This document shows, piece by piece, positions 32,116 to 44,681 of a stretch of 64,000 nucleotides of DNA. Source of the DNA: Chrysaora quinquecirrha (lineage: Eukaryota > Cnidaria > Scyphozoa > Semaeostomeae > Pelagiidae). The translations under genes were made by a program, and so were the position numbers. Where the stretch lies: assembly GCA_014526335.1 (NCBI GenBank), contig JACTAT010000006.1, positions 2,186,738 to 2,250,737 on the forward strand, read 5' to 3'. Positions within the stretch are counted from its first letter, which is position 1. Each line of letters opens with the position of its first letter. The notes under the pieces are model-generated. The model saw nothing but the letters and a program-made list of their open reading frames with translations, was not told the DNA's origin and made no database searches.

Positions 32116-32570
32116 AATGTATTTTTTAAATTTTCAGAAAGAATCTGGAATTGATCAAGTACTGAAAGTTTCTTGAAATTTTGAAATTGACAATACTGAA
32201 ATGACTCTATGTATTCACGAATAGCCATATCAGCAACAGTTATTCTATCTGAATGATGTTTCAACCCATTTGTCAATCGCATTTGAATGCACATGGGTTT
32301 CCAGTTTATCTGCTTGTCACAGAAATGCTTTATTGCAGACGAAACACGGGAAATAAAAGAACATTTTTCGCTCAATGGGGTCTTATGTTTGCAACGCAAA
32401 AAAATTCTGTATTTAAGTTTCTTGAATTTCTGGCCATTTGAGAGTCAGGGTTTCTTATAAAAATTTCCTTGTATAACAATAAAAGCTTCTTGCAAGAGAG
32501 TCTTTGTTTCTTATAAAAAGTTTCTAGTCAAAGAATTCGTGCCATGCGTCGTTCTCTTTTTATTAACGTC

Positions 32571-33405
32571 AGAGGGGTCATTACGTCCAGGTCATTGGTG
32601 GGTGCATTTTCCGTGTGCATCTTGAAGACTTCCATTTACGTGAAAGCTGTAACGTGAGGTTAACATATTGCTTTTCACGGACTTGCTTGTGATTGGTTTA
32701 TATTTCTGTGTTATTTCGTATATTTCCTTGTTGAAAAATGACTAAGATATCGTGCGACTTGTATGGACCAAAGGAAGTATATTTTGCACTGTAATTTACC
32801 GAGTGTAAATAAACTGAGTATATAGAGTTTATCACGAGTGGTGTTGTGATTGTTGTCATTTTCTAAATGCATTCTTTGAGTCGATCAACATTTTACTTAT
32901 TTGAAGTAGAGAATTATCCCCAACAAAATCTTTTCAGTCGGCACTGAAGTTTTGTTAAGAACAGCAAGTTCTTACTTTCCTTGATTATTGGGATTGTCTT
33001 TCTCAAGACCCTCTAATTCTCACTGAAATTAAACAACTTTTTCATTTGTTTAATGACTTTTCGTATCATGCACACAAACGGTCCATGATTTTCGCAATGG
33101 GTCTGTTTTGGAAAACCCTACAACGCGCTCGTCTGTGATTCATTGATCATGGCGATTTTCACGAAATCTGTTTGTTTTCGATATATTTACGTAAAATGCT
33201 CATATTCATGTCTGACTCGTTGATGCGTGTATCTTCCGTACGTGTCTTGAAGAGTTCCACTTACGTGAAAATTGTAACGTAAGATCTTAATTGGTTAAAA
33301 TATTCCTTTATACTGACTTTCTTGTGATTGGTTTATATTTTTGTGATATTTCGTATTTCCTTGTTCAGAATGAGTAATGTGAATAAGAATTCTGCGACAT
33401 AAAGA
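32571..33405 (+). promoter_or_regulatory. Duplicated 5' region of the Ginger-like element
   Basis: Two diverged copies of a ~160-bp block (about 32590-32750 and 33205-33375) share TACGTGAAA..TGTAACGT, CTTGTGATTGGTTTATATTT and ATTTCGTAT..TTCCTTGTT. They lie directly upstream of the first coding exon, so they are likely promoter or leader sequence, perhaps with transposase-binding roles. Confidence 0.45.
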
Positions 33406-33504
33406 TTTCAGTCACTTGCTTGTAGTCGCAAAAGTTGCTACTACCATTAACCATATAAAAGAAAAATCGATTCGTTTCTTAAGTCGTAATTTTATTCGGT
33501 TATC

Positions 33505-36500
33505 ATGGAGAAGAAGGACGAGTTCACTGTCGATGTGTCAAATGATGAGATGAAAACAGAAAGCGAAGCAACAAAAAATGAAGTGAAAGGCGCAGATAAT
33601 GTAGAACAAATTAGTGTCGAGCAGTTGGAAGAAGATTTCGCTGTGATGAGAGCGATAGATGAATACAAGCGGACGGGAAAATATCCGTCTGATATATCGC
33701 GTACAAAAAAAGGCATGTTAAGAAAACTTGCCGACAAATATGTTATCCGTGGTAAGTTTTTCAACTTTTATTCAATTAATAGCTCAATCCAATTAACTGT
33801 GCTATATCTGGTCAACTTTTCACTAGGTTCGAAAATCCCCCCTTCCCTTCCATAGGTATCTAGAAATACATCCATAGGTATCATTCTGTCTACATAGAAC
33901 TGGGTCTAAATTCCGCCTTGGTTCTTTGTTTCGGTCTGTTTCTGAGGAGTGTCAGACGAAAAAGTTTGCCCGAACATGTTTCCGCTATTTCTCGCAATAT
34001 ACATAGCCTAGTATACTGTATGCAACACAGGCTAATATACTGTATGCAACACACATGCAACACATGTATATATCTACAATTAATTTTTCAAGGTAATCAG
34101 ATGTATGCAACAACATCAAAAAGCAAACATGAAATGGTTAAAACTGAAAGGATTGCCGTCCTGACTGTCGAGAAAGGGCGAGAGATTTTTCACCAATTCC
34201 ACAGCAGTTCTATAGGTGGCCACACTGGACAACGTCGAACTATTGAGAACATATCAAAATGTTTCAAATGGAAAAACATGACTAAACACATAACATACTG
34301 GGTGAGTAGCATCTTTTGCGTTTGTTGGTCAAAGAATATAATTGATTGAACATTAAATTAATACCTATTCTTAGGTGCCTGATTGCTGTGGGGTCTGAAT
34401 AGGCGCGGGGCTGGAACTTTGTTCATTATGTAATTGGTGGGGTGTTGAAATAAACCGGGGTCGTAATTAGCTTGACAAACGTTGTCTCGAAACTGCTGAA
34501 ACGAAGTGCAAACAGGCCTTATAGTACCTATATAAATCCGAAATCCAAAATTCTACCAAACATAGAGTGTACATGTGAAACTTTATGCTAATAATAAAGT
34601 GCCACCAAACTAAGTAAAACATATCTACGTCAATGTAAATGCAAATCTTACTAAGCGGGGGATCCTAATAAGGTTGGGGGGTTGGAAAATTTTCAACAAA
34701 TTAATTAGCGGGGGGGATGGCCGTTAGGCACCTCAGAGTACGTTACATCTACCAACAAACAAACTTTTTCTTAACAGTATTCGACGTGCGTGAAATGCGT
34801 TATGGATGGGCAGCCATTGAAAAACATAGATGTGGAGCTTCAGCCGATAAAGGTCATTTTAAGCAAATTTATTTCCATCATCAGTGTTCCTCTTACCATA
34901 AACCAAAAGCTACTAGCACCTATGGCAAGGCCGTCGGAAGAAATCTCATGTTGGGGGGAACAACTGAAAAGTATATGATGACGTAATTATTTTATGACGT
35001 CATATTATTGTTTTCAAAGTTATTGGGGGGCTGAAGCCCCCCAGCTCCCTCGCTTCCTACGGCCCTGTATAATGGGAAGGTTGAATGTGATATTCCAGTT
35101 GTTTCAAGGGCAAGAAATTTAACCATATTTGTGCGGGTCAAATTTTTGTTGGTTTTGCCCAGGGGGGCGTTTTCGCCCCTAGTTATCTCAGCAACCATAC
35201 CATACATGAGGTTCACCCAACCATTGATGGTCTAAAAATTGCATGACAATTGTGTAAGTCACGTGACTTGTTGTTAGGCAACCAAATATATGAAGCTCAG
35301 TACTGAAAATTCTGCTCTTTAGGCTGATCTGCTTATTGTCACTGACAATGCTTAAGAAAAGAAAATTTAAGAAATAATGATAAGACTATATGAGCTACCG
35401 ACGTAATTTGACCATTCCTTAAACCAAATATATTGTCTACCATTTTATTTTCATTTAATTAGCAAATGGTTGTAGCCCTTCAAACTATACTGTCCACATT
35501 TACCTTTCTGTTAGCGTTGAGATGAGTTTAAACTGCATTGAAATAAAGCATTTTGCTGCTTTATTAGAATTTTGCTATTTTTAATGGTTTTTAAATATTC
35601 ACTAGCAATATGACGTCAAAAAGATGTATGACGTCATAAATATTATAAGTTGCTGACGTCATCACTTATATACAAAACATATATCAAATTTAAGCTCTAG
35701 CCGAGATCAATCGTTTGGTGCATAACAGAATCGTATTGAACAACAAACAATACACTTAACGCATCGAAACATTAGTTCCTATTCGTTTTTCCATAAGCCA
35801 TACATCCCAAAGACCATGTGCCAGCCCATCCCTGTTCATTGTACATCGACCATTGCAATGTTGATCAATGTGTTTTTTTCAACACAGGTGTCCCGCCCAT
35901 GGGAAATACTCGGGATCGACTTGACTGGTAAATTACCAATGACACCAAGAGGATTTCAGTATATTTTCACATGTACAGATTACTTCACGAAATGGATTGA
36001 AGCATTCCCAATAAAGACCAAAGAAGCAAGTGAGGTTGCTCAGTGTTTGCGGCGTATATTTTATCGACATGGTGCACCGGAAACTATAATAACTGACAAT
36101 GGAAAAGAGTTTGTTAATGAGGTTGGGATATCTCCTTATTCTCTCTATGTTAAAATGTTCTCGTCTTCCCAGCAGAAAGTTGTATGATAGTTTCTCTACT
36201 TAAATCTTTTAGGTGAATAAAGAATTTTACAAACAACTTGGTGTAAAGCACAAAACCACCACACCATATCACCCGCAAACCAATGGACTCGATGAGAAGA
36301 CGAATCACACGATCAAGAGGTACGCAACCTTACCGACCCACGCCGCGTTAAACCAATGATTACGTTACTTTCAATCTTTACTCTTGAAATTGCTTTCTTT
36401 ATTTTTTCGGCCTTTTTTGCACCTAGTACACCCTCCGAAAAAAAGGTGGGTTTCAAAATAATAAGAATATATGAACCTAGCTACACAATTTTCGATGGAA

Positions 36501-39500
36501 AGCTTTTGACAAAATAAACGGTAAATTTTAGAACTTTTATCGTAAGATCCTCTTGCTTTTATGTCAGTTTGCTTCTAGAAAAAAACCATTCCACTCAACT
36601 TAAACTTTGAAAAAATGGAAAGCGTTGTACTTCAGATTCGCCACCTTTTCCGAACCCTACCAATATTTAATTTTTGGGTGGGGCGACCAAGGATCGTCGG
36701 CCTTGCATTAGTTGAAGTTCTAATTCAATGCAGCATGTGTCAACAGTTTCGGCGATCATTGTAGATATAAATGTAGTAGATGGCAACGTACGTTCCAGGG
36801 CCCCAGAATGCTCTACATTAGACTGTAATTTTCTGCTTCAGGTATACATGGCTTCGGGCTAAACGGAGAGATGAGAAATGATTCTTTTTTTGTTCTGTAA
36901 ATAGGTTTTGACGAAGATTTCAATGTAATAGTTATGGGGTATAGAAGCCCACTGGACAGAGATAAAAACTTTTGGTTTTATTTTCTCTTCAAATGTTCTT
37001 ACCTTAAGTAATATCGAAATTTACTTTGCAGGGCCCTGGCAAAACTTGTTAACGAGCATAAAAATGACTGGGATGTTTATTTGGATCCAGTCCTGTTTTC
37101 CCTTCGCTCAAGTGTACAGAACACGACGAAGCACTCGCCATTCCGTCTTCTGTACAACAGAGACGCACGCCGTCCAGCTCAGTTGTCCGAACACTCAGAT
37201 GACTGGACGGGGTAAGTGAAGCCATTTAGTTAGCAAATTTGTTAATAAGATTCATATCTGACTGGAGCTCTTCTCAAAGAAATTTTGCTTTATTCTCTGA
37301 AGCAAACCGCGTGCAAGAAGCAAGCGAAAAAACAAATAAATAAACATGTTGCATTTTAAAGCAAGCCTAGTACAATTCTCAACATATTGCAATACACATT
37401 TCAATTTAAAACTATTTATTAAGGCTTGCCTTGCCCCGTGGCTAAATTGATTCCTGATTACTAGCTTTCTCGGGCAATTACTAGTAACAGTACCCGATTA
37501 CCAGCTAACTCTGCCCATTATTTTTTTCATTAATGGAAGTAGCAATAGACCTTTTCAAAGGGGTCCGGGTCAGGCGAGGAAGTGTAACGACTGGAATTGC
37601 GGTCGTTTTAGGAGAGGTAGTTCAGGAAATTTTGCTCCAAACTCACGAATAATGGAAAAAAGGGATAAAAAAAACGCAATACTAAACATCCAAAATATAC
37701 AGGAACTCAAAAAACAAGATACAAGTAAATCACAAAAAGGAAGTTACTTGATTAAAGTTTGCTTAAGCTTGGATTTGAATACTTTCACTGTTCTCCAATT
37801 AAAACGCCAATTTGAAGCAAAATTTGCTGCACTAGCTCTCCTGAACCCACTGGAAGGCAGGCAGTTACACAAGAAAAGGATTCCTCTACTCAAGAGGTCC
37901 GCCATCTTCCACCAGAAAATGCCGCGCCAACCCAGACCTCTTTGAAAAGGTGTATTCAGTTTCGGAATGTATTTGGGATTATTACTCTCATTCTATTCCG
38001 AAGTCCCAAAATCATTCTCGATTTCTTGCATTATAGATGGAAATTTTGTTACCAGAACCATCAACATACTTGCAATATGTAGAGCAAGTAGGCACCGAGG
38101 TCGAGCAAGTACATTCTAAAGTATTGTCGAATATTGATAAAGCCCAAGAGAAACAGAAAGAGGCATACAAGAAGCGCAAATCTGGACAGGGAGACAAATT
38201 TAATTTCCAAGAAGGGCAGCTCGTCCTATTGTATAACGCAAGAAAACGAGGCCAGAAAGGAAAATCCTTAGATAAGAAATGGCTACTACCCCCAAGAAAA
38301 ATAATTAAATTAGAGGGGAAAACGGCGTTACTAGAAGGAATGACAGGCATGGTAAATGTCCAAAATCTAAAGCTGGTTCCAGAGGGACTGAAAAAGGAGG
38401 ACTTCGAGAAAGAGACAAATCCTTCAGTGATGAAAAAAAAAGAGATGTTCGAGCAGGAATCAAGCCGAACTACGCAAACGAAAGATTTAGGAGGTGCTTC
38501 TGGTACAGCAGATAAGACATACCAAAAAGTAAAGCAGGTCGACCATGCAGGACCGTTTGTTAATCTCGCCTTTGCTAAAAATACGAGCCAAGCATCACCT
38601 TTGGCTACTGGATCTGCAGCTTCTTCTACGTCTGATGCATCTCCCACAGCCAGAACAGAAACACTAGTGAACGACGGCCAGCAACGTAACCATGTGTCGC
38701 AGTTTGCGAATGTAGCCGAATCAAGGCGAACAAAGCGAACGAAAGATTTAGGAAGCGCTTCTGGTACAGCAGATAAGACATACCAAAAAGAAAAGCAGGT
38801 CGACCATGCAGGACTGTTTGTTAATCTCGCCTTTGCTAAAAATACGAGCCAAGCATCATCTTTGGCTACTGGATCTGCAGCTTCTTCTACGTCTGATGCA
38901 TCTCCCACAGCCAGAACAGAAACACAAGTGAACGACGGCCAGCAACGTAACCATGTGTCGCAGTTTGCCAATGTTGCCTTTAGTACCAATTTTCCTTCGC
39001 CTCATGCATCTGCATCTGCTACAGAAAGGATGCAAGACTGGGAAGACGGTTTCTTCGCAGATACGGACCAGGTGACGCAGTTAGCTGATCAAGTATCTGG
39101 ACATTCAAATTTCCACGAGTTGGAGGACATTGAAATTGTTGAAGATGGGGCATGCACCACAGTTATCAGATCCATAGATGGGCCATCTGAAGAACAAAGT
39201 ATGCCAGATCCAGCAGACGTTACAAACAGCGTTTTCATCAACGCTGATGACAGTAAGCTACTCTTCATAAGTTCCATCAATTTTTTGTAAATCGCAAACT
39301 TGATACTTATCCTCCATAGAATCTTAATTACAATTCTACTTTGCAGTTTTAGCAAGGATATGGCTCAATGGGGCAGTTGGGTTCACCGAGGCAAAGATAG
39401 GAAGAGTTCGCGTCACCGATACAGACCTCGAATTATTAAAGGATGGCCGATTCGTGAATGATATTGTAAGTTCATATTTATTCATATTTTAAGTTCATAC

Positions 39501-42277
39501 TGCTGTTTCTTCACAGCCTGCGTGCAAACTCAACCCTTTCTCATCAAAAGTTGCGTCAAAGAAAGAGTTGAGACAGAGTTGAGAAAGCTGTAGCATGCAC
39601 GCAGGCTAAATCTTCAGTGATACTGTAATTGCAAACAAATCTTTTCATAAGCGTGTTTGCAGTATTTTGAGCAAGTATAGTAACCCTAAACTACAATATT
39701 TATTACAGATAATCGATGGATACCTTCAAGTTCTTGCCAAAAGTATAACAGAGAAGAGGTAAGATTCGTTAACACATTGCCTTCGCAAGCTAAAAACCCT
39801 GAACAAAACCATAGACAATCAACTTATGTCGGCTATTTGAATTGAAGACCATATCAAATTTTTATGTTTTGATGGTAGAAGTACGATTTCGTTTCATGTA
39901 ACTTAATCTACGTTTTAAAACATTAATATTGGAACCCGTGAGAACAGCTTCTCGAGTAGTAGCTATACCCTTTTAATCCACGTTCTAAAAATTTGCGAGC
40001 ATCAGAAAAAGCCCTCTTTCGGTTTGTACATGGTTGTAGCGCCTTATTCCATTGCAACATATTTTTACGTACCAAGTGCACTAAAATTAATACCAAGCCT
40101 CTGTTCTAGTGCAAGATTTTAGTACTCAACGCTTTCGTTACGACGGACATATGCAATGGAAAGCAATACACAAACCGTCTTAAAAAGGTAGGTTGCAATG
40201 GCGTGCTTTTATTGCGAGTAGAGTACTGTGTGTGACACATGCAAGCATGTGGATTCTTGTAGGGCGAAAAATGGCAAAGAAAACTTCTTCATTCAAATTC
40301 TCTTCTTGACAGATTTCATTGGACACTTACGATATAATTGTTGGTGCCTTCAATCAGCATCAGAGTCACTGGACATTACTGGTCAGTTATATGTAACAAT
40401 TAAGACGTTTGTATCAGTAAGAGTTAACCCTACGCCGACCTGGTTCTTTACTAAGCTGTAATGGAGTTTCATCGCCCAGCAACCACTACATAGTATGAAA
40501 TAGGATATCTTGCATTCTCTAACTATATTTTTTGCTTATCTCTCACAGGTTGCCAGAACGAGGGATCGTAAAATTCTATATCTTGATCCCCTGGGAGAGA
40601 ATGGAAAAGTTACAGAGCAGGTGCAAAGAAATTTCAGGTATTTGTTGTGTCCATTAACATTTGTTTTCTCTCATCGGCTGTCCAACATAAAGATTGAAAC
40701 AAGTGAGAGTTTATCTTCTTGTTGTAGAAATTTTTTGTTCCTTCGCGAAAAGTTCACAGACATGTCTGCAAAGAAAAATCCCTGGAAAGCAGAAACCATT
40801 CTGCATGCTCTGCAGACGGATTCATACAATTGTGGAATCTTCGTGTTAAGGGTAAGACGAATAGAACAACTCCACATATGCTGTTTTCATTATTATTTGT
40901 CTATTTTGTTTATATTCGGAGCAGTAACTAATACTTCCTTATTTGTTCTCGTAGTTTGCTTCACATTTACACATTTTATTGAAGAGCATCAGGCGCAGCA
41001 AACGTTTTTGCAATTTGCCTTCCATTACCAATTACGTGTATTGAGAGTAGCTTACAAATAATTATCTTTTTTTAGTATGCCGAATGTCTTCTGTCTGGAA
41101 AAGAAGTAGATTTGTCGCTTGGGAGAGTTGAGCTTGTTCAACTCAGAAAGCAAATTGGATTGGCAATATTGTGTGAATCTGGTATGGCAAGTTTCACATG
41201 TACAGTTTTTTACTATATACATATAATATCAATACAGCATCGGTAAGGAAACGTTGAACACATCACATGACTCAATAACTATTTTCTTGCTTTCAACAGA
41301 TGAGCTTGAAAATGGTTGGTGCAGGATTTGCGGCTTATTTCAAGGAGACATTAACTGGGTGAGTTGGAATGTATTTTCAAAAATTCTTCATTCAATGATG
41401 ATACATTCTAATGTAGCAGCTGACACCGTGGTACTTCAGTCATCCAAAGTATGTTTTCCAGAAGATTTGAATCTTCCTAGGAAAAAACAATTAATTTTCC
41501 AGAATGCTATCAAAGCTCAAGTTGTCTGTCGTTAACAGTTATTTGTAATCGTTCAGCCCCTTCCCTTCCCTTTTCAATTTCTCTATGACCTAATTTTCAA
41601 TTTTTTTGAAAACGAGGCCCTTAGTTGAAATAGTCTATTCAGGTATCAGAGGTTGATGCATTTTGAAATACCTTTCTATTTTTAAGGTTGCTTGTGACTC
41701 ATGTGGAAGATGGTTCCACACAAAATGCATGCAAAATGCATCTCAAGATCTTACAGATTATTATATGGAGTGTCAGTCATGTGCAAAAGTTTTAGCCGAT
41801 ATGCCGTTGCTACCGGAGAATTCTTCCACTCCAAAGAAAGATAATAGCCTAACGAAAAAGAGCCAAGAAGCAACCACTGGAAAAAATGAAAAAAACAAGA
41901 GGGAAAAACAGTCGGAGAACAATGCCACAAATGACAATGAAGACAAAAAAGAAAAAAGGAAAGCGCCAAAAAATGAATGGGATTTCAACCTTCTTCTGGT
42001 AAATAAGAGAGTGAAGAGATGCCAACATTGTCGCCAGGGATTTGAGCAGAATTTACCGAGAAACCTCATGGTAGGAAAATTTGAAGAATACGTCTATGCA
42101 AATAGATTTGGAGAAGGAAGGGGACGACGTAATTTCTTTTATCACCTTAATGAAGCATGTATCAAACCTTCCTATAACAATTTTGAATGGAAATTATTGA
42201 AAATAGAAAATGATGTGAAAAATAAGCTCAGTCAAGAACATAAAGCATTTATGGCATCTCTTGGGATAAAAATTTGA
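33505..42277 (+). CDS. Ginger-like transposase: H2C2 integrase + GPY/F + Ulp1 protease + PHD finger, multi-exon
   Basis: Exons with agreeing phases: 33505-33751, 34093-34301, 34778-34852, 35888-36121, 36213-36319, 37032-37211; then 38037-39252, 39347-39465, 39709-39758, 40313-40381, 40549-40637, 40728-40851, 41076-41181, 41300-41358 and 41687-42277. Domains in order: H2C2 zinc finger (FHSSSIGGHTG; CVKC); DDE integrase with Asp in LGIDLTG, Asp in IITDNGKEF and Glu in HPQTNGLDEKTN; a possible GPY/F-type region (GQLVLLYNARKRGQKGK); an Ala/Ser/Thr linker with an 87-residue duplication; a C48 Ulp1 protease with His in SHWTLL, Asp in LYLDPLG and Cys in DSYNCGIFVL; a PHD finger (WCRICG, CDSCGRWFHTKC, CQSC); and a Cys-rich tail (CQHCRQGF). 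Two joins are unresolved: 37211 to 38037 is out of phase, and the exon between 39758 and 40313 (near 40100-40190) lacks a clean acceptor. Whether it is one protein or two is therefore open. Confidence 0.8.
34926..35067. mobile_element. Possible small hAT-type MITE in an intron of the Ginger-like gene
   Basis: Left CAAGGCCGTCGGAAGAAATC and inverse of right CAGGGCCGTAGGAAGCGAGG are imperfect inverted ends of hAT type. CCCCCC/GGGGGG subterminal runs follow, with a TATGACGTCATA palindrome in the middle. The 8-bp flanks match only in part (CCTATGG vs TATAATGG), so this is tentative. Confidence 0.35.
38478..39000 (+). repeat. 261-bp in-frame tandem duplication inside the transposase gene
   Basis: Two copies, 38478-38738 and 38739 to about 39000, each encoding 87 residues beginning TKDLG.ASGTADKTYQK and ending RNHVSQFANVA. 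The frame is preserved, so it lengthens the linker between the possible GPY/F region and the protease. Confidence 0.9.
39515..39607. repeat. Short inverted repeat, ends AGCCTGCGTGCA
   Basis: AGCCTGCGTGCA at the left and TGCACGCAGGCT at the right, 93 bp apart end to end, with GAGTTGAG words inside. It looks like a very small MITE or a hairpin in an intron of the Ginger-like gene. Confidence 0.5.
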
Positions 42278-42469
42278 TCAAAAGCTTTGCTTGAATTGTC
42301 AATGTAAAGGGTATATTGCTATCTATATTGTTATTTGATTATTGTGTAAGCTGTGTTTATATTAATAAATAATACTAAGAAATGGTAAAAGACACTGTTT
42401 CAACTGATGTAAAACTATGAAAGAACTGAAAAAACTGAGAAAGTACAAAAATGCAGATTTCTTTTGTTG

Positions 42470-44245
42470 TCAGCTTAGGGACACTCAAATAAATGCAGCA
42501 GTTTGTGACCTTGCAAAAAATTGAGTGCCTTGTTAAAATGGGGACACTCAAATAAATGCAGCAGTTTGTGACCTTGCTTGTTAAAAAACTTTGAGTGCCT
42601 TGTTAAAATGGGGACACTCAAATAAATGCAGCAGTTTGTGACCTTGCAAAAATTTGAGTGCCTTGTTAAAATGGGGACACTCAAATAAATGCAGCAGTTT
42701 GTGACCTTGCCTTGTTAAAAAATTTGAGTGCCTTGTTAAAATGGGGACACTCAAATAAATGCAGCAGTTTGTGACCTTGCAAAAATTTGAGTGCCTTGTT
42801 AAAATGGGGACACTCAAATAAATGCAGCAGTTTGTGACCTTGCAAAAATTTGAGTGCCTTGTTCAAATGGGGACACTCAAATAAATGCAGCAGTTTGTGA
42901 CCTTGAAAAAATTTGAGTGCCTTGTCAAAATGGGGACACTCAAATAAATGCAGCAGTTTGTGACCTTGCAAAATTTGAGTGCCTTGTTAAAATGGGGACA
43001 CTCAAATAAATGCAGCAGTTTGTGACCAAAAATTTGAGTGCCTTGTTAAAATGGGGACACTCAAATAAATGCAGCAGTTTGTGACCTTGCAAAAATTTGA
43101 GTGCCTTGTTAAAATGGGGACACTCAAATAAATGCAGCAGTTTGTGACCTTGAAAAATTTGAGTGCCTTGTTCAAATGGGGACACTCAAATAAATGCAGC
43201 AGTTTGTGACCTTGAAAAATTTGAGTGCCTTGTCAAAATGGGGACACTCAAATAAATGCAGCAGTTTGTGACCTTGAAAAATTTGAGTGCCTTGTCAAAA
43301 TGGGGACACTCAAATAAATGCAGCAGTTTGTGACCTTGCAAAAATTGAGTGCCTTGTTAAAATGGGGACACTCAAATAAATGCAGCAGTTTGTGACCTTG
43401 CAAAATTTGAGTGCCTTGTTAAAATGGGGACACTCAAATAAATGCAGCAGTTTGTGACCTTGAAAAATTTGAGTGCCTTGTTAAAATGGGGACACTCAAA
43501 TAAATGCAGCAGTTTGTGACCTTGCAAAATTTGAGTGCCTTGTTCAAATGGGGACACTCAAATAAATGCAGCAGTTTGTGACCTTGAAAAATTTGAGTGC
43601 CTTGTCAAAATGGGGACACTCAAATAAATGCAGCAGTTTGTGACCTTGCAAAAATTGAGTGCCTTGTTAAAATGGGGACACTCAAACAAATGCAGCAGTT
43701 TGTGACCTTGCAAAATTTGAGTGCCTTGTTAAAATGGGGACACTCAAATAAATGCAGCAGTTTGTGACCTTGCAAAAATTTGAGTGCCTTGTTAAAATGG
43801 GGACACTCAAATAAATGCAGCAGTTTGTGACCTTGCAAAAATTTGAGTGCCTTGTCAAAATGGGGACACTCAAATAAATGCAGCAGTTTGTGACCTTGCA
43901 AAAATTTGAGTGCCTTGTTAAAATGGGGACACTCAAATAAATGCAGCAGTTTGTGACCTTGCAAAAATTTGAGTGCCTTGATAAAATGGGGACACTCAAA
44001 TAAATGCAGCAGTTTGTGACCTTGCAAAAATTTGAGTGCCTTGTCAAAATGGGGACACTCAAATAAATGCAGGAGTTTGTGACCTTGCAAAAATTTGAGT
44101 GCCTTGTTCAAATGGGGACACTCAAATATATACTGGAGTTTGTGACCTTGCAAAAATTTGAGTGCCTTGTTCAAATGGGGACACTCAAATATATACTGGA
44201 GTTTGTGACCTTGCAAAAAATTGAGTGCCTTGATAAAATGGCTAG
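42470..44245 (-). repeat. Right array, ~28 copies of the 62-bp unit, inverted relative to the left array
   Basis: Units contain GGGGACACTCAAATAAATGC, AGCAGTTTGTGACCTTGCAA and TTTGAGTGCCTTGTTAAAAT, the exact inverse of the left array. Unit length varies by a few bases, mainly in the A-run after CTTGCAAAA. The outermost three units carry ATATACTGGAGTTTGTG or GCAGGAG variants. There are no spacers of unique sequence. Confidence 0.95.
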
Positions 44246-44681
44246 ATATCCTACTGGAAACATGTCTTTTTAAAACCTCGCAGAAATTTAAGTGGCAAAA
44301 ATCATCATAATTGCTCACCTGATATCACGAAAATATAAGTTTTCCGTCTTCCATTTCATTTCCATAAGCTGCTCAGTTCTTCTCCAGCCTTTACACTCTC
44401 AAATGGCAGCGAAGGCAGAAGAACTGCGGGTGCGTGCTTCGTTGCCTTCAGGACACCCTGTGTGACTCGTTCGCACTGCATGTCCGACCGACGCATGCGC
44501 ATAGGCAAGCACTCAAATTTTCTCAGGCACTCAATTATGCGCATTACAATCAAAAGAATGCTTCATCAGAAATAAGTGGTAGTGGTATGGTTGAAGTGCA
44601 TTGGAGTTCAGCATATTTCAAGCAGTTTATACCTATATTGTTTTAAAAAGCAGCTCAAACAAGAAGGCAAAGTCAAGCAAT
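44246..44681. other. Spacer between the Ginger-like element and the saccharopine dehydrogenase stop
   Basis: No gene. An NRF1-like ACGCATGCGC lies at 44491-44500. Just after it, GCACTCAAATTTTCTCAGGCACTC (44508-44531) echoes the 62-bp unit in left-array orientation and could be a detached fragment. Confidence 0.4.

Larger units (their letters stand above)
31185..44245 (+). mobile_element. Ginger-like DNA transposon with inverted tandem-array ends
   Basis: A multi-exon transposase gene on the plus strand (33505-42277) is bracketed by two arrays of the same 62-bp unit in opposite orientation (31185-32115 and 42470-44245). The outermost units match best at GCC(C)ATTTT..GGCACTCAATTTTTTGC on both sides, which sets the approximate limits. 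No flanking target duplication could be fixed. Reverse transcriptase, protease and gag are absent, and an integrase, Ulp1 protease and PHD finger are combined. This fits Ginger1-type cut-and-paste elements rather than an LTR retrotransposon. The unit arrays as terminal inverted repeats are unusual. Confidence 0.75.

Noticed and set aside
33505..42277. Reading the integrase gene as a Gypsy LTR retrotransposon or endogenous retrovirus
   Set aside because: No gag, aspartic protease, reverse transcriptase, RNase H, primer-binding site or direct LTRs; the flanking repeats are inverted and Ulp1/PHD domains follow the integrase.
31185..44245. CRISPR-like appearance of the regular arrays
   Set aside because: Units are contiguous with no unique spacers, and the genome is eukaryotic.
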